A stretch of DNA of 37,251 bases from Holophagaceae bacterium (lineage in GTDB: Bacteria > Acidobacteriota > Holophagae > Holophagales > Holophagaceae): the NCBI GenBank assembly GCA_017859955.1, contig JAFNAB010000012.1, positions 1 through 37,251 on the forward strand, given 5' to 3'. Positions 23,457 through 31,667 of this stretch are shown here, one piece after another. The position numbers and the translations under genes were made by a program. A model generated the notes under the pieces. That model was given only the letters and a program-made list of their open reading frames with translations, had not been told where the DNA came from and searched no databases. Position 1 is the first letter of the stretch. Each line of letters begins with the position of its first letter.

Positions 23457-24306
23457 AGTCCGTGAGCCAAGATTCAAGCTTGGAGAAACGGCCTGGTGCC
23501 CGGGCTGCGGGGACTTTGGCATTCTCGAGTCTCTCCGCGCGGCCCTGGATGAACTGGAACTGGAGCCCCATCGGGTCCTGGTGGTGGGTGGGATTGGCCA
23601 GGCGGCCAAGACTCCCCAATACATCAACGCCAACGGGTTCTGCGGGCTGCACGGGCGGGCCCTTCCTCCGGCCGTGGCGGCGAAGATGGTCAATCCGGCC
23701 CTTACGGTCATCGTGAATACGGGGGATGGAGATTCGTACGGGGAGGGTGGCAACCACTTTCTTCACACCATCCGACGGAACGTGGATATCGCCCACTTCG
23801 TGCATGACAACCAGATCTACGGCCTCACCAAGGGACAGGCCTCCCCCACTACGGCCACCGGGCAGGTGACCCATGTCCAGCCGTCCGGCTCCCCCAGCCT
23901 GCCCATGAATCCGCTGATGCTGGCCCTTGCCATGGGAGCGGGGTTTGTAGCCCGTGGCTTTTCGGGGGACCGGGATCTGTTGACGCACCTGATGATCGAG
24001 GCGATCCGTTTCCGGGGCTACGCACTGGTGGATATCCTCCAGCCCTGTCTAAGCTTCAACAAGATCAACACCTTCGCCTGGTACAAAAAACGGGTCTACC
24101 GGCTGGACGAAACCCACGATCCGTCGGATCTCAGCGGGGCCTTGTCGAAGGCCCAGGAATGGGGAGAGCGCATTCCCTTGGGCATCCTATACCGCCGGGA
24201 AAAGCCTCTCTGGAGCGATCATCTACCCCACCTGGCGGGCGTTCCCCTGGTGGATCGTCAGCCGGATCCCGCTGTCCTGCAGGCTCTGCTGGATGATCTG
24301 ACTTGA
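23449..24306 (+). CDS. korB: 2-oxoacid:ferredoxin oxidoreductase beta subunit (KorB-type)
   Basis: A 285-residue TPP-binding beta subunit. It starts with WCPGCGDFGI (C17, C20) and has C65 (FCGLHGR) and C200 (QPCLSFNK), four cysteines placed to hold the single [4Fe-4S] cluster of two-subunit 2-oxoacid oxidoreductases. The TPP/Mg motif GDGDSYGEGGNHF and the NQIYGLTKGQASPTT block are intact. It works as a complex with KorA, encoded immediately upstream with an 8-nt overlap. There is no separate ferredoxin-domain subunit here, so a free ferredoxin or the iron-sulfur flavoprotein encoded next may accept electrons; that link is an inference. Confidence 0.94.
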   Translation: MPEVREPRFKLGETAWCPGCGDFGILESLRAALDELELEPHRVLVVGGIGQAAKTPQYINANGFCGLHGRALPPAVAAKMVNPALTVIVNTGDGDSYGEGGNHFLHTIRRNVDIAHFVHDNQIYGLTKGQASPTTATGQVTHVQPSGSPSLPMNPLMLALAMGAGFVARGFSGDRDLLTHLMIEAIRFRGYALVDILQPCLSFNKINTFAWYKKRVYRLDETHDPSDLSGALSKAQEWGERIPLGILYRREKPLWSDHLPHLAGVPLVDRQPDPAVLQALLDDLT

Positions 24307-24387
24307 TGCACCCTGCACTCCGCTGAGGGCTCTTCCGGCATACTGATTCCGTGGATCAGCCGACGGGCTCGTCCGAGGAGGTGTGCC

Positions 24388-25002
24388 ATGAAAGCCCTCG
24401 CCATCAATGGAAGCCCCCGCAAGGGTGGCAACACCCAATACCTCCTGGAGGCTGCCCTGGCGCCTCTGGCGAAGGCTGGGTGGGAGACCGAGCTGGTCCA
24501 GATCGGCGGGAAGAATATCCATGGCTGCCGCGCCTGCGGCAAGTGCTTCGAGAAGCGGGATCGCCGCTGCATCTTCAATGCGGATGAATTCAACGGCGTC
24601 CTCGAAAAGATGCTGGAGGCCGATGCCATCCTCCTGGGCTCTCCGACCTACTTTGCCGATGTGACCCCGGAGATCAAGGCCCTCATGGACCGCGCTGGCT
24701 TCGTGGCGATGGCCAACGGGTGTGCCCTGGCGGGCAAGATCGGGGCTGCGGTGGTGGCGGTGCGTCGCGGCGGGGCTACCCATGTCTTTGATTCAATAAA
24801 TCACTTATATCAAATCTGTCAAATGGTCATTCCCGGCTCCACCTACTGGAACATCGGCTACGGGCTGAATCCCGGCGACGTGGCCAATGATGCCGAGGGC
24901 TTGGCGAACATGGCCCACCTCGGGGGCGTCATCGACTGGCTCGGCAGGGCCCTCAAGGCCAGTTCCACGCCCTATCCGGTGAGTCGGCGAGGGGAGGCCT
25001 GA
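24388..25002 (+). CDS. Iron-sulfur flavoprotein / NADPH-dependent FMN reductase family
   Basis: A 204-residue flavodoxin-fold protein. The FMN phosphate loop is at the N-terminus (INGSPRKGGNT). Residues near 50-65 hold the compact cysteine motif C-x2-C-x2-C-x7-C that binds a [4Fe-4S] cluster in archaeal and anaerobe iron-sulfur flavoproteins (Isf). GSPTYFADVTPEIKALMDRAG is the second flavin-contacting block. Such proteins take electrons from ferredoxin and pass them to oxygen or peroxide, or to unknown acceptors. GAGGAGG lies 6 nt before the ATG. It follows korB by 81 nt on the same strand. A short AT-rich patch (24790-24822) with rare codons interrupts the otherwise GC-rich gene. Confidence 0.87.
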   Translation: MKALAINGSPRKGGNTQYLLEAALAPLAKAGWETELVQIGGKNIHGCRACGKCFEKRDRRCIFNADEFNGVLEKMLEADAILLGSPTYFADVTPEIKALMDRAGFVAMANGCALAGKIGAAVVAVRRGGATHVFDSINHLYQICQMVIPGSTYWNIGYGLNPGDVANDAEGLANMAHLGGVIDWLGRALKASSTPYPVSRRGEA

Positions 25003-25005
25003 TCC

Positions 25006-25815
25006 CTAATCCAACCACCGTCTGACCACGAACAGGGGCGCGGCCTTCCCATGGGCGGGCCAAGTGCCCGCGGGGCTGCGCTGGGCCATGACCTCCTCCA
25101 GTCGCTCCCGGGCGGGTGTCGCCCTGACGCCCCCCTGTCCTGGGGCCCGGCATAGCCGCCGGCTTTCGATGACGGTTTCCCGGTCCAGCACGATGATGAC
25201 GTGGCCTTTCCAGGCGATCAGATCCAGGGGTTCCAGTCGGGCGATGATCTGATCGCGGTCCAGCCCCTTGATCGGGACGGCTTTCCCGTAGTGGGTAAGG
25301 TCACTGGTATTCCGGGGAGTGAACCCGCCGGTGGCCTCGTAGAGCAGCCCCGAGCAATCCAGGCCCGCGTAGGCCCCCTGGACCTCGCCCACCCTCACGC
25401 CGCCACGCAGGTTCCCACCCCATACATAGGGGGTTCCCAGGGCGCTTCGCAGGCTCTCCAGCACCGCATCCCGTCCCGGGAAGGTGCGGGGGCGCGGAGG
25501 AGGCGGGGCCGGCCTTGCCTGCAGTCCGCTCCGGGACACGTAAAGCCGGACTCCCCGAGGGGTGGGGTAGTCGCAGGTGCTCACTTCCAGTGGACCGGTG
25601 TGTCGGTCTCCGGCTGCGCGAAGAACCCTGAAGGCTGTTCCGGGCAAGGCCACGAACTCCAGGGCACGGATCTGGTCGCAGGGAGTCCCCTGGCTGGCTG
25701 CGGCTTCGGTGCTGAAGACGGGCAGGGCCTGCTCTGCCACAGCAAAGGGGGGGACCCCCGCCTGGGGCCAGCCCGTCAGCAAACGGCCCAGCAAGGTCCG
25801 CAGGGCAAGCCCCAT
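25006..25815 (-). CDS. NlpC/P60-family cysteine peptidase-like protein
   Basis: A 269-residue protein with a C-terminal NlpC/P60 domain: LGTPYVWGG, catalytic C154 in GLDCSGL, and H205 in WKGHVIIV. These enzymes usually cut D-gamma-glutamyl-diaminopimelate bonds in cell-wall peptides. The N-terminal 120 residues could be an SH3-like or other targeting domain, but I cannot name it. No signal peptide or lipobox is visible, so it may act on recycled muropeptides in the cytoplasm, or the start may be misjudged. The ATG lies 9 nt after the purE stop, so the two are probably co-transcribed. Confidence 0.82.
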   Translation of the reverse strand: MGLALRTLLGRLLTGWPQAGVPPFAVAEQALPVFSTEAAASQGTPCDQIRALEFVALPGTAFRVLRAAGDRHTGPLEVSTCDYPTPRGVRLYVSRSGLQARPAPPPPRPRTFPGRDAVLESLRSALGTPYVWGGNLRGGVRVGEVQGAYAGLDCSGLLYEATGGFTPRNTSDLTHYGKAVPIKGLDRDQIIARLEPLDLIAWKGHVIIVLDRETVIESRRLCRAPGQGGVRATPARERLEEVMAQRSPAGTWPAHGKAAPLFVVRRWLD

Positions 25816-25824
25816 GGCTTTCGG

Positions 25825-26322
25825 CTACTCCAGGACCAGGTTGTCGTCCGACAGGGCCTTCTGCTTCTGGGCTTCCCGGAAGGCCAGGAGCCGTTCCCGG
25901 GTGGCGGCATCGGAGAGGGCGATGATCTGGGTAGCGAGGATCGCCGCGTTGATGGCGCCGGCTTTGCCGATGGCCAGGGTGGCGACGGGGATGCCCGCGG
26001 GCATCTGGGCCGTGGAGAGCAGGGCGTCCATGCCTTCGGTGGCCCAGCCCTTCATGGGGACGCCCAGAATGGGCAGGTGGGTCTTGCTGGCGCATACCCC
26101 CGCGAGGTGGGCGGCACCTCCGGCTGCGGCGATGATCACCCTCAGGCCCCGGTCTTCGGCCGTCTTGCAGTAGTCGAGAACCTTCTCGGGGGTCCGGTGG
26201 GCTGAGGCGACGTGGGCCTCGTAGGGAATGTCCAGCTGGCGCAGGGTCCTTGCGCACTCCTGCATGGTGGACCAGTCCGATTTTGAGCCCATCAGAATGC
26301 CAACGAGGGGGTGTTCCGCCAT
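25825..26322 (-). CDS. purE: N5-carboxyaminoimidazole ribonucleotide mutase PurE
   Basis: A 165-residue class I PurE, which moves the carboxyl group of N5-CAIR to give CAIR in purine synthesis. It begins with VGILMGSKSDWSTM, followed by the SAHRTPE block, a glycine-rich IIAAAGGAAHLAGV segment, and LPILGVPMKGW, all conserved active-site elements. ATG 26322 has GGAG 5 nt upstream; the in-frame codon at 26352 is less likely. The usual partner purK is not next to it. It is divergent from the HI0933-like flavoprotein gene by 77 nt. Confidence 0.95.
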   Translation of the reverse strand: MAEHPLVGILMGSKSDWSTMQECARTLRQLDIPYEAHVASAHRTPEKVLDYCKTAEDRGLRVIIAAAGGAAHLAGVCASKTHLPILGVPMKGWATEGMDALLSTAQMPAGIPVATLAIGKAGAINAAILATQIIALSDAATRERLLAFREAQKQKALSDDNLVLE

Positions 26323-26399
26323 AATGTCTCCGTGAAGTGGCTGCGTCGCCAAGCCTATAGCTTACAGGTGAAGACGGGCTGCTTCCAATTGGGGGCCTT

Positions 26400-27641
26400 G
26401 TGGATGTGATTGTGGTGGGAGGAGGGGCTTCCGGTCTGGTGGCGGCCTGGAGGGCTGGGAGCCGGGGGCACCGGGTCCGCCTGCTGGAAGGAAATTCCCG
26501 CCTCGGGGCCAAGCTCCTCATCAGTGGGGGGGGGAAATGCAACCTGACCCACGAGGGGGGTGTGAAGGAGCTCATGGCGGCCTTCCCTTCGGATCAGGCC
26601 CGCTTCCTGCGCCCGGCCCTCCATGCCTTCGGCAGCGGGGACCTGCGGGAGCAGCTCCAACGCCTCGGCGTAGCCACCTATGTGCGGGAGAACGGACGGG
26701 TCTTCCCCCAGGATCGCCCAGGTTCCGCAGCCCAGGTCCTGGAGGCTCTGGAGACCCTGGCGCGTCAGGCAGGGGTCGAGATTCGCACGGAAGCCCGGGT
26801 GGTGGCCCTGGAAGGGCAGGCCCCTGGGCTGAGGCAAGTGCTTCTGGCCTCCGGTCAAAGGCTGGGTGCCGACCTCTTCATCCTGGCCACTGGAGGGGCC
26901 AGCTACCCCGAAACCGGCACCCGTGGGGAGGCTCTGGGCTGGTTGCAGCATCTGGGCGTGGGGGGGCGGCCCTGGTTTCCGGCCCTGGCCCCCATTCCCC
27001 TGAAAGAGCCCCGGCCTGCCTGGGAAGGCGTGGCCCTCCGGGAAGGAAGCCTGGTGCTGCGGGATGGTGTCGGCGGAAAACGTCTCTCCTCTTTCACCGG
27101 GGATATCCTCTTCACCCGCAGGGGCATCACGGGTCCGGCGGCACTGGAGCTTAGCGAGGCGGTGGAGGAGGCTCGCCGTCGGGGGCGCGCCTGGCTGGGA
27201 TACCTCCTGGGACGCGGCGATGAGGCTGCGCTGGAGGCTGAACTCCTGGAGCTCCAGCGGGTCAATCCCCACCTGAGTATGGGGAAATGGATCCATCGTC
27301 GCCTTCCTGAACGATTGGTGGCCCATGTCTGCGAGAAGGCCGGGTTGGCCCCCGATACCCGATTCAAGGCCCTGGCGCGACCGGGGCGCCGCGCCCTGGT
27401 CTCTCTGCTGTCCGAGTTCCCCCTGGGGGAACCGGGCCCGGTGGTCCTGGAGCGTGGTGAGGTCTGTGCGGGCGGCGTGGCCCTGGAACAGATCAACCCC
27501 CGGACCATGCTGGTCCGGGGGTGGGATAACCTCAAGGTCTGTGGGGAACTGCTGGACCTGAACGGGCCGGTGGGGGGCTACAACCTTCAGGCGGCCTTCA
27601 GCACCGGGTATCTGGCTGGCGACATGGCGCAGCAGGAGTAG
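26400..27641 (+). CDS. FAD-dependent oxidoreductase, HI0933/BaiN family
   Basis: A 413-residue flavoprotein starting with GTG. The N-terminal dinucleotide fold is VIVVGGGASGLVAAW; the family-specific GGGKCNLTH follows near residues 44-52. GGASYPETGTRG lies in the middle. The C-terminal half has GDILFTRRGITGPAALELS and a closing GGYNLQAAFSTGYLAG that contacts FAD. This family is widespread but poorly characterised; some members reduce steroid double bonds or act on unknown small molecules. No informative neighbour exists: purE is divergent and the cheZ-like gene convergent. The function beyond flavin binding is not assigned. Confidence 0.87.
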   Translation: MDVIVVGGGASGLVAAWRAGSRGHRVRLLEGNSRLGAKLLISGGGKCNLTHEGGVKELMAAFPSDQARFLRPALHAFGSGDLREQLQRLGVATYVRENGRVFPQDRPGSAAQVLEALETLARQAGVEIRTEARVVALEGQAPGLRQVLLASGQRLGADLFILATGGASYPETGTRGEALGWLQHLGVGGRPWFPALAPIPLKEPRPAWEGVALREGSLVLRDGVGGKRLSSFTGDILFTRRGITGPAALELSEAVEEARRRGRAWLGYLLGRGDEAALEAELLELQRVNPHLSMGKWIHRRLPERLVAHVCEKAGLAPDTRFKALARPGRRALVSLLSEFPLGEPGPVVLERGEVCAGGVALEQINPRTMLVRGWDNLKVCGELLDLNGPVGGYNLQAAFSTGYLAGDMAQQE

Positions 27642-27649
27642 CCGATTGC

Positions 27650-27682
27650 CTTTTCTCCGCGCCCCCCGCGTCTCCGCGTGAG
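27650..27682. repeat. Single arm of the CTCCGCG intergenic repeat family
   Basis: This 33-nt stretch (CTTTTCTCCGCG ... TCTCCGCGTGAG) closely matches the right arm of the inverted repeat at 37046-37124. It sits in the 46-bp gap between convergent genes. Without a partner arm it cannot form the long hairpin seen there. Confidence 0.6.
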
Positions 27683-27687
27683 TTCCC

Positions 27688-28638
27688 TCAGCCCTGGGCC
27701 TTCTTGAACTGGGCGATGATGTCGTCCACGGACTCCTTCTTGCCATCGGCCTCCATGGAGGTTTCAAAGATCTTGTCCTGCGTGGCCACGGCACGGTGTT
27801 CGAAGATTTCGGCGGGCTGTCCCTCCTCAGGCTCATCGATCCTGAAGATGATCAACAGACGGTTGAGGCCTTCCCGGAACTGCTTGAGCAGCAGGACGAC
27901 CTTCTCGACCTTCTGCCGGGTGATGTCCTGGAACTGGAGGGTGTTGAGGATCTCGAAGGATTCGTCGGAGATGGTCTGAAGGGGCACCATGCCCGCTTCG
28001 AGATCCACCGGAGGCAACTTGGTGGTGGTCTGGTGCTCGAACAGGAAGTCCAGCACCTCCTGGGCAACGACCGTGGGGTCTTCGCCCTGGCTGGCGCGGG
28101 TCAGGAAGCCGTCGATCTGCTCCTGGAAGTGCCGCTGGGCGCTCTGGGTCTGCTCCAGGGCCTTGGCGGCCTCCCGGAAGCTCCGGCTGGCCTCATCGGC
28201 GGCAGCCATCAGGGTATCCAGGCGGTTCATGACTTCCTGGGTGGCTGTTTCGGTGTCGGCGGTGATGGCATCGAGCTGGGCAGCCAATTCAGGGACCTGG
28301 GTGCTCTGATGCTTGACCGAGGCGTCCAGTTGCTGCAGGTTGACCATGGTCTGGTTCAGGCTGGCCACCAGGGTGCCCACCTCTCCCTTGGCCTGGAGGT
28401 CGATCTGTTGGTAGACCCGGCCGTTGATCATGTCCTGGGCTGCCGAAGCCAGGCGCACCAGGTTGCTCTGGGCCGAATTCTGGAGCTCGCCCCGGATGGA
28501 CTGGATGGTCTCCAGAAGGGCATCCAGACGGCCGTCCAGGGCCTCGCTGTGCTCCCGGAATTCCTTGAGGAGGGAATCGGGTTCGATCGTGCTCGTGGGG
28601 GTGGGGTTCACGGCTTCCACTGCTTCCAGGTTCTCCAT
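27688..28638 (-). CDS. CheZ-like protein phosphatase
   Basis: A 316-residue, mostly helical protein. The decisive motif is LQFQDITRQKVEKV, where D238 and Q242 match in spacing the D and Q of E. coli CheZ (D143/Q147) that direct water onto phospho-CheY. The C-terminus ends in a CheZ-like acidic helix (VDDIIAQF) that in CheZ clamps CheY. The long middle (about 60-200) is predicted coiled coil, longer than in the 214-residue E. coli protein. It may dephosphorylate a response regulator for motility or another output. ATG 28638 follows GGGAGAG. It lies 19 nt after a DUF4388/PATAN gene, suggesting a joint signalling module. Confidence 0.75.
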   Translation of the reverse strand: MENLEAVEAVNPTPTSTIEPDSLLKEFREHSEALDGRLDALLETIQSIRGELQNSAQSNLVRLASAAQDMINGRVYQQIDLQAKGEVGTLVASLNQTMVNLQQLDASVKHQSTQVPELAAQLDAITADTETATQEVMNRLDTLMAAADEASRSFREAAKALEQTQSAQRHFQEQIDGFLTRASQGEDPTVVAQEVLDFLFEHQTTTKLPPVDLEAGMVPLQTISDESFEILNTLQFQDITRQKVEKVVLLLKQFREGLNRLLIIFRIDEPEEGQPAEIFEHRAVATQDKIFETSMEADGKKESVDDIIAQFKKAQG

Positions 28639-28657
28639 GGTTCTCTCCCAAACGGGC

Positions 28658-29479
28658 TCAAGGCGCGGGGCTGATTTTGACGGAACTGCCTTCGGGTATC
28701 CCCCAGGCTTGCATGAGATCCTTGGGCACTGCAACTGTCTTGTCGTGCTCCCGTCCGACGAAATGCACGGACTGAACCGAAGAGCCTCCGGGCCAGGAGA
28801 GCCTCACGCGCTGAATTGCATTCTGGCGATTGGGTCCCATGGTGGACCAGAACACCTCCAGGTCGATCGACAGCTCGATGTGACTGACCTTTCGGAATAG
28901 GCCGCTCTTGAGCAGCGTGACCCTGAATTCCTGCTCCGGCTCGAAGACTTCCAGGCGGTTGGCGTCCCGAAGGGTCATGCAGGTCTGGCAGACCGTGACC
29001 TCGTTTTCACCGCTTGCGGTGATGACATCGCTGAAACATCGATAGCCGTCCAGGTAGGGGATGACCCGGTGGTCCTCGGGGAAAAGCTTGATCCCCGATT
29101 CCAGCTGGTGCCCCTGGAGCCGGGCCCATGGGACGGCCCGGAGGTTGGGGAAGATGCTGCGGAAGCGTCGGCGGGTATCACAGGTCCGCGCCCCTTCCAT
29201 GAGCAGGTCCGGAAGAGATCGGTTGATGCTGTTGGGGCAGTTAAATGCTGGGGTGGCGAATTCAAAGAGCCCCTTTTCCCATTCCAGCACATTGAAGGCT
29301 GCAGGTTCCCCTGCCAGGTCCCCCATCTCCGCGTGGATGACCTCCCCGTTGCGCACGAAGAGGATGCCCTTTTCCTGGTCATGGGTGACGAAGAGTTTGC
29401 CCGTTTTCCGGTTGATGTGCAGCAGTTGCAGCACATCGGAAAGCGCTATGCTCTGCAGGCTTCCCCGGAGGTGGGACAT
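28658..29479 (-). CDS. DUF4388/PATAN-domain protein
   Basis: A 273-residue protein with an N-terminal PATAN (DUF4388) domain: GSLQSIALSDVLQLLHINRKTGKLFV, then GILFVRNGEVIHAEMGDLAGEPA and a WEKGLFEF segment, to about residue 80. PATAN domains occur with receiver domains in motility and surface-behaviour control. The C-terminal 50 residues (FVGREHDKTVAVPKDLMQAWGIPEGSSVKI) look like an AbrB-type swapped-hairpin DNA-binding domain, but I am less sure of that. It sits between pdxJ (17 nt) and the CheZ-like gene (19 nt) on the same strand, so probably in one transcript. Confidence 0.75.
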   Translation of the reverse strand: MSHLRGSLQSIALSDVLQLLHINRKTGKLFVTHDQEKGILFVRNGEVIHAEMGDLAGEPAAFNVLEWEKGLFEFATPAFNCPNSINRSLPDLLMEGARTCDTRRRFRSIFPNLRAVPWARLQGHQLESGIKLFPEDHRVIPYLDGYRCFSDVITASGENEVTVCQTCMTLRDANRLEVFEPEQEFRVTLLKSGLFRKVSHIELSIDLEVFWSTMGPNRQNAIQRVRLSWPGGSSVQSVHFVGREHDKTVAVPKDLMQAWGIPEGSSVKISPAP

Positions 29480-29496
29480 CTAGCATCCCCCTCTCA

Positions 29497-30225
29497 TCAC
29501 GAACGGGCCTCGGCCATGGCTTCCAGCATTTCCCGGACGGCCCTGTCGAATCCGACAAGCACAGCCCTTCCCACAATACTGTGGCCGATGTTCAGTTCCG
29601 CGATTTCGGGGATGGCCGCGATGGGTTGGACATTCTGGAGATTGAGGCCGTGCCCGGCAAGGGCCCTCAGACCGAGCTTGCTTGCCAGGCGGGAGGCCTT
29701 GGCGATCCGTTCCAGCTCGGGTCTGGGATCGGCAGTGCGGGGGAGGTCCGAATAGACACCCGTATTGAACTCGACGGCATCGGCCTCGAGACGGTTGGCC
29801 ATGGTGACCTGGTCGGGGACGGGGTCGATGAAGAGGCTGACCCGGATATCTGAGGAACGCAGTTCACGGATGATGGTCTTGAGATGGGCTTGGAGGAACA
29901 CCGCATCCAGGCCCCCCTGGGTTGTCAGCTCCTCCCGGGTCTCGGGTACGAGCGTGACCCAGTCGGGCCGCATGGGGATGAGGGTCTCCAGGGTTTCAGC
30001 TGAAGCTGCGCATTCAACGTTCAAGGGGACGGATATGATTTCCCGCAGGAGGCGGACATCCCTGTCCTGGATATGTCTCCGGTCGCCCCTCAGGTGGACG
30101 GTGATGCCGTGGGCTCCGGCATTCTGGGCCAGGAGCGCAGCGGCGATCGGCTCAGGATCCCGGGTGGCCCGGGCCTGGCGCAATGTGGCGACATGATCGA
30201 TATTCACACCAAGACGGACGCTCAA
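29497..30225 (-). CDS. pdxJ: Pyridoxine 5'-phosphate synthase PdxJ
   Basis: A 242-residue PdxJ that condenses 1-deoxy-D-xylulose 5-phosphate with 3-amino-2-oxopropyl phosphate in the DXP-dependent vitamin B6 route. The N-terminal LGVNIDHVATLRQAR, ITVHLRGDRRHIQD, the central NVECAASAE, and LAGHGLNLQNV with ELNIGHSIVGRAV are the family's conserved blocks. The start is TTG at 30225 with a GGAG-rich site about 7 nt upstream. It follows glmM by 65 nt on the same strand and precedes the PATAN and CheZ-like genes closely. Confidence 0.96.
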   Translation of the reverse strand: MSVRLGVNIDHVATLRQARATRDPEPIAAALLAQNAGAHGITVHLRGDRRHIQDRDVRLLREIISVPLNVECAASAETLETLIPMRPDWVTLVPETREELTTQGGLDAVFLQAHLKTIIRELRSSDIRVSLFIDPVPDQVTMANRLEADAVEFNTGVYSDLPRTADPRPELERIAKASRLASKLGLRALAGHGLNLQNVQPIAAIPEIAELNIGHSIVGRAVLVGFDRAVREMLEAMAEARS

Positions 30226-30290
30226 CGCTCTTCTCCACTGATTTCCTGATTCCGCTCAAGGTTAGCAGGCTTTTCCTCGGGTTGGCTCTT

Positions 30291-31601
30291 TCAGATTCCC
30301 AGGTCCGTGCGCGCGGCTTCTTCCAACCGGTGGAGGGCCGCTTCCATGCGCGCTGTCTCCCGCGCTTCCACCATCAGGCGCAGCTTGGGTTCGGTGCCTG
30401 ACCAGCGGACAACGACCCGCAGAGCGTCTCCGTGCAGGGTTTCCAGGCGCTTCAGGGAATCCATCAGATTGGCGCATTCTTCCACGGGACGACGATGCCT
30501 AGCTGTGAGGTTCACCAGCTTTAGGGGCCAGGGCTGGAATCGCCAATTCCAACGGGCGCCCTCGGGCCTGGCCAGGAGGGCGTGGAGGGCTGCCAGAGCC
30601 GTGGCGAGGCCGTCCCCGGAGGGCCCCAGATGCTTCTGGATAATGTGTCCGGATGCCTCTGCGGCCAGATCCCATCCACATCGCGCCAACTCGCGGAGCA
30701 TGTGCTTGTCGCCCACGGGGGTGCGGGTGAAGGGGATGGCAGCCCGTCTCAAAGCCTCCTCGAGACCTCCGTTGCTCATCAGGGTGCCGACGACGCCGGG
30801 AATGCTGTGGCCCTCGGCTCGAAGGTCCTGCACCAGCAGCCAAAGGATTTGGTCTCCATCGACCAAGTGACCTTCTCCATCCACCAGGAGGCAGCGGTCA
30901 CCGTCGCCATCGAAGGCAATACCGGCCATGGCGCCTGTTTCAAGCACTTTGGCCCGGAGAGCTTCCAGGTGGGTGCTGCCCACCCCGACGTTGATCCGAT
31001 CGCCATCCGCAGGGGTACCCATCCAGGAGATGCCCTCGCCTTTGAGCAGGGCAGGGGCCCAGGGGGCGGTGGCGCCATGGGCGCAGTCGACCACCAGGCG
31101 GATTCCCTTGGGAAGGCTGAGGGGCCCCAGGTGGGCCAGATACTCCTGGACCGGTTCCGATTCCGGGTTGAGGGGTGTGGGGCGGAGGGCTTCTGAGGCC
31201 AAAGCCTCGAAGGCGCGTTCCACTGCCTCTTCGTCCTCTTCGGAAAGCTTCTCGCCCTGATGGTCAAAGCCTTTGAGGCCGTTATCCTCTGGCGGATTGT
31301 GGCTGGCGCTGATCATCAGGCCCCAGGCCCCGGGACGCCGGGAGGCGACCCAGGCTACGGCGGGGGTGGGTACCATGCCCAGCACCAGCAACTGGAGCTG
31401 ATCCCCCAGACCCTGGACGAAAGCCTCGGCCAGGGGAGCGGAACTGTTGCGGGGATCCCAACCCAGAACCATTTCCCGGATGCCGCGGCTGCGGGCTACC
31501 TGGCCCCAGGCCTTGCCCCATCGAACCACTTCTTCCAGGGAGAGGGGGGAAACCAGCGCCTGGCCCCGGATGCCATCCGTTCCGAAATAGTTCAATGCCA
31601 T
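30291..31601 (-). CDS. glmM: Phosphoglucosamine mutase GlmM
   Basis: A 436-residue alpha-D-phosphohexomutase that interconverts glucosamine 6- and 1-phosphate for UDP-GlcNAc. It opens with YFGTDGIRG; the phosphoserine is S100 in SASHNP; the Mg loop is DGDGDR; GEASGH-type substrate contacts appear as AEASGH; and the C-terminal phosphate site is RWSGTEPKLR. ATG 31601 is preferred because the FGTDGIRG motif normally follows within a few residues; AGGAAGG lies 10 nt upstream. It belongs to the conserved gene order ftsH-folP-glmM, 66 nt after folP. Confidence 0.94.
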   Translation of the reverse strand: MALNYFGTDGIRGQALVSPLSLEEVVRWGKAWGQVARSRGIREMVLGWDPRNSSAPLAEAFVQGLGDQLQLLVLGMVPTPAVAWVASRRPGAWGLMISASHNPPEDNGLKGFDHQGEKLSEEDEEAVERAFEALASEALRPTPLNPESEPVQEYLAHLGPLSLPKGIRLVVDCAHGATAPWAPALLKGEGISWMGTPADGDRINVGVGSTHLEALRAKVLETGAMAGIAFDGDGDRCLLVDGEGHLVDGDQILWLLVQDLRAEGHSIPGVVGTLMSNGGLEEALRRAAIPFTRTPVGDKHMLRELARCGWDLAAEASGHIIQKHLGPSGDGLATALAALHALLARPEGARWNWRFQPWPLKLVNLTARHRRPVEECANLMDSLKRLETLHGDALRVVVRWSGTEPKLRLMVEARETARMEAALHRLEEAARTDLGI

Positions 31602-31667
31602 ACGCCAGGGCCTTCCTGTGAATTCAAGTCTCAAGATCGAGTGGATGTGTAGATGATTGCCTAATGA

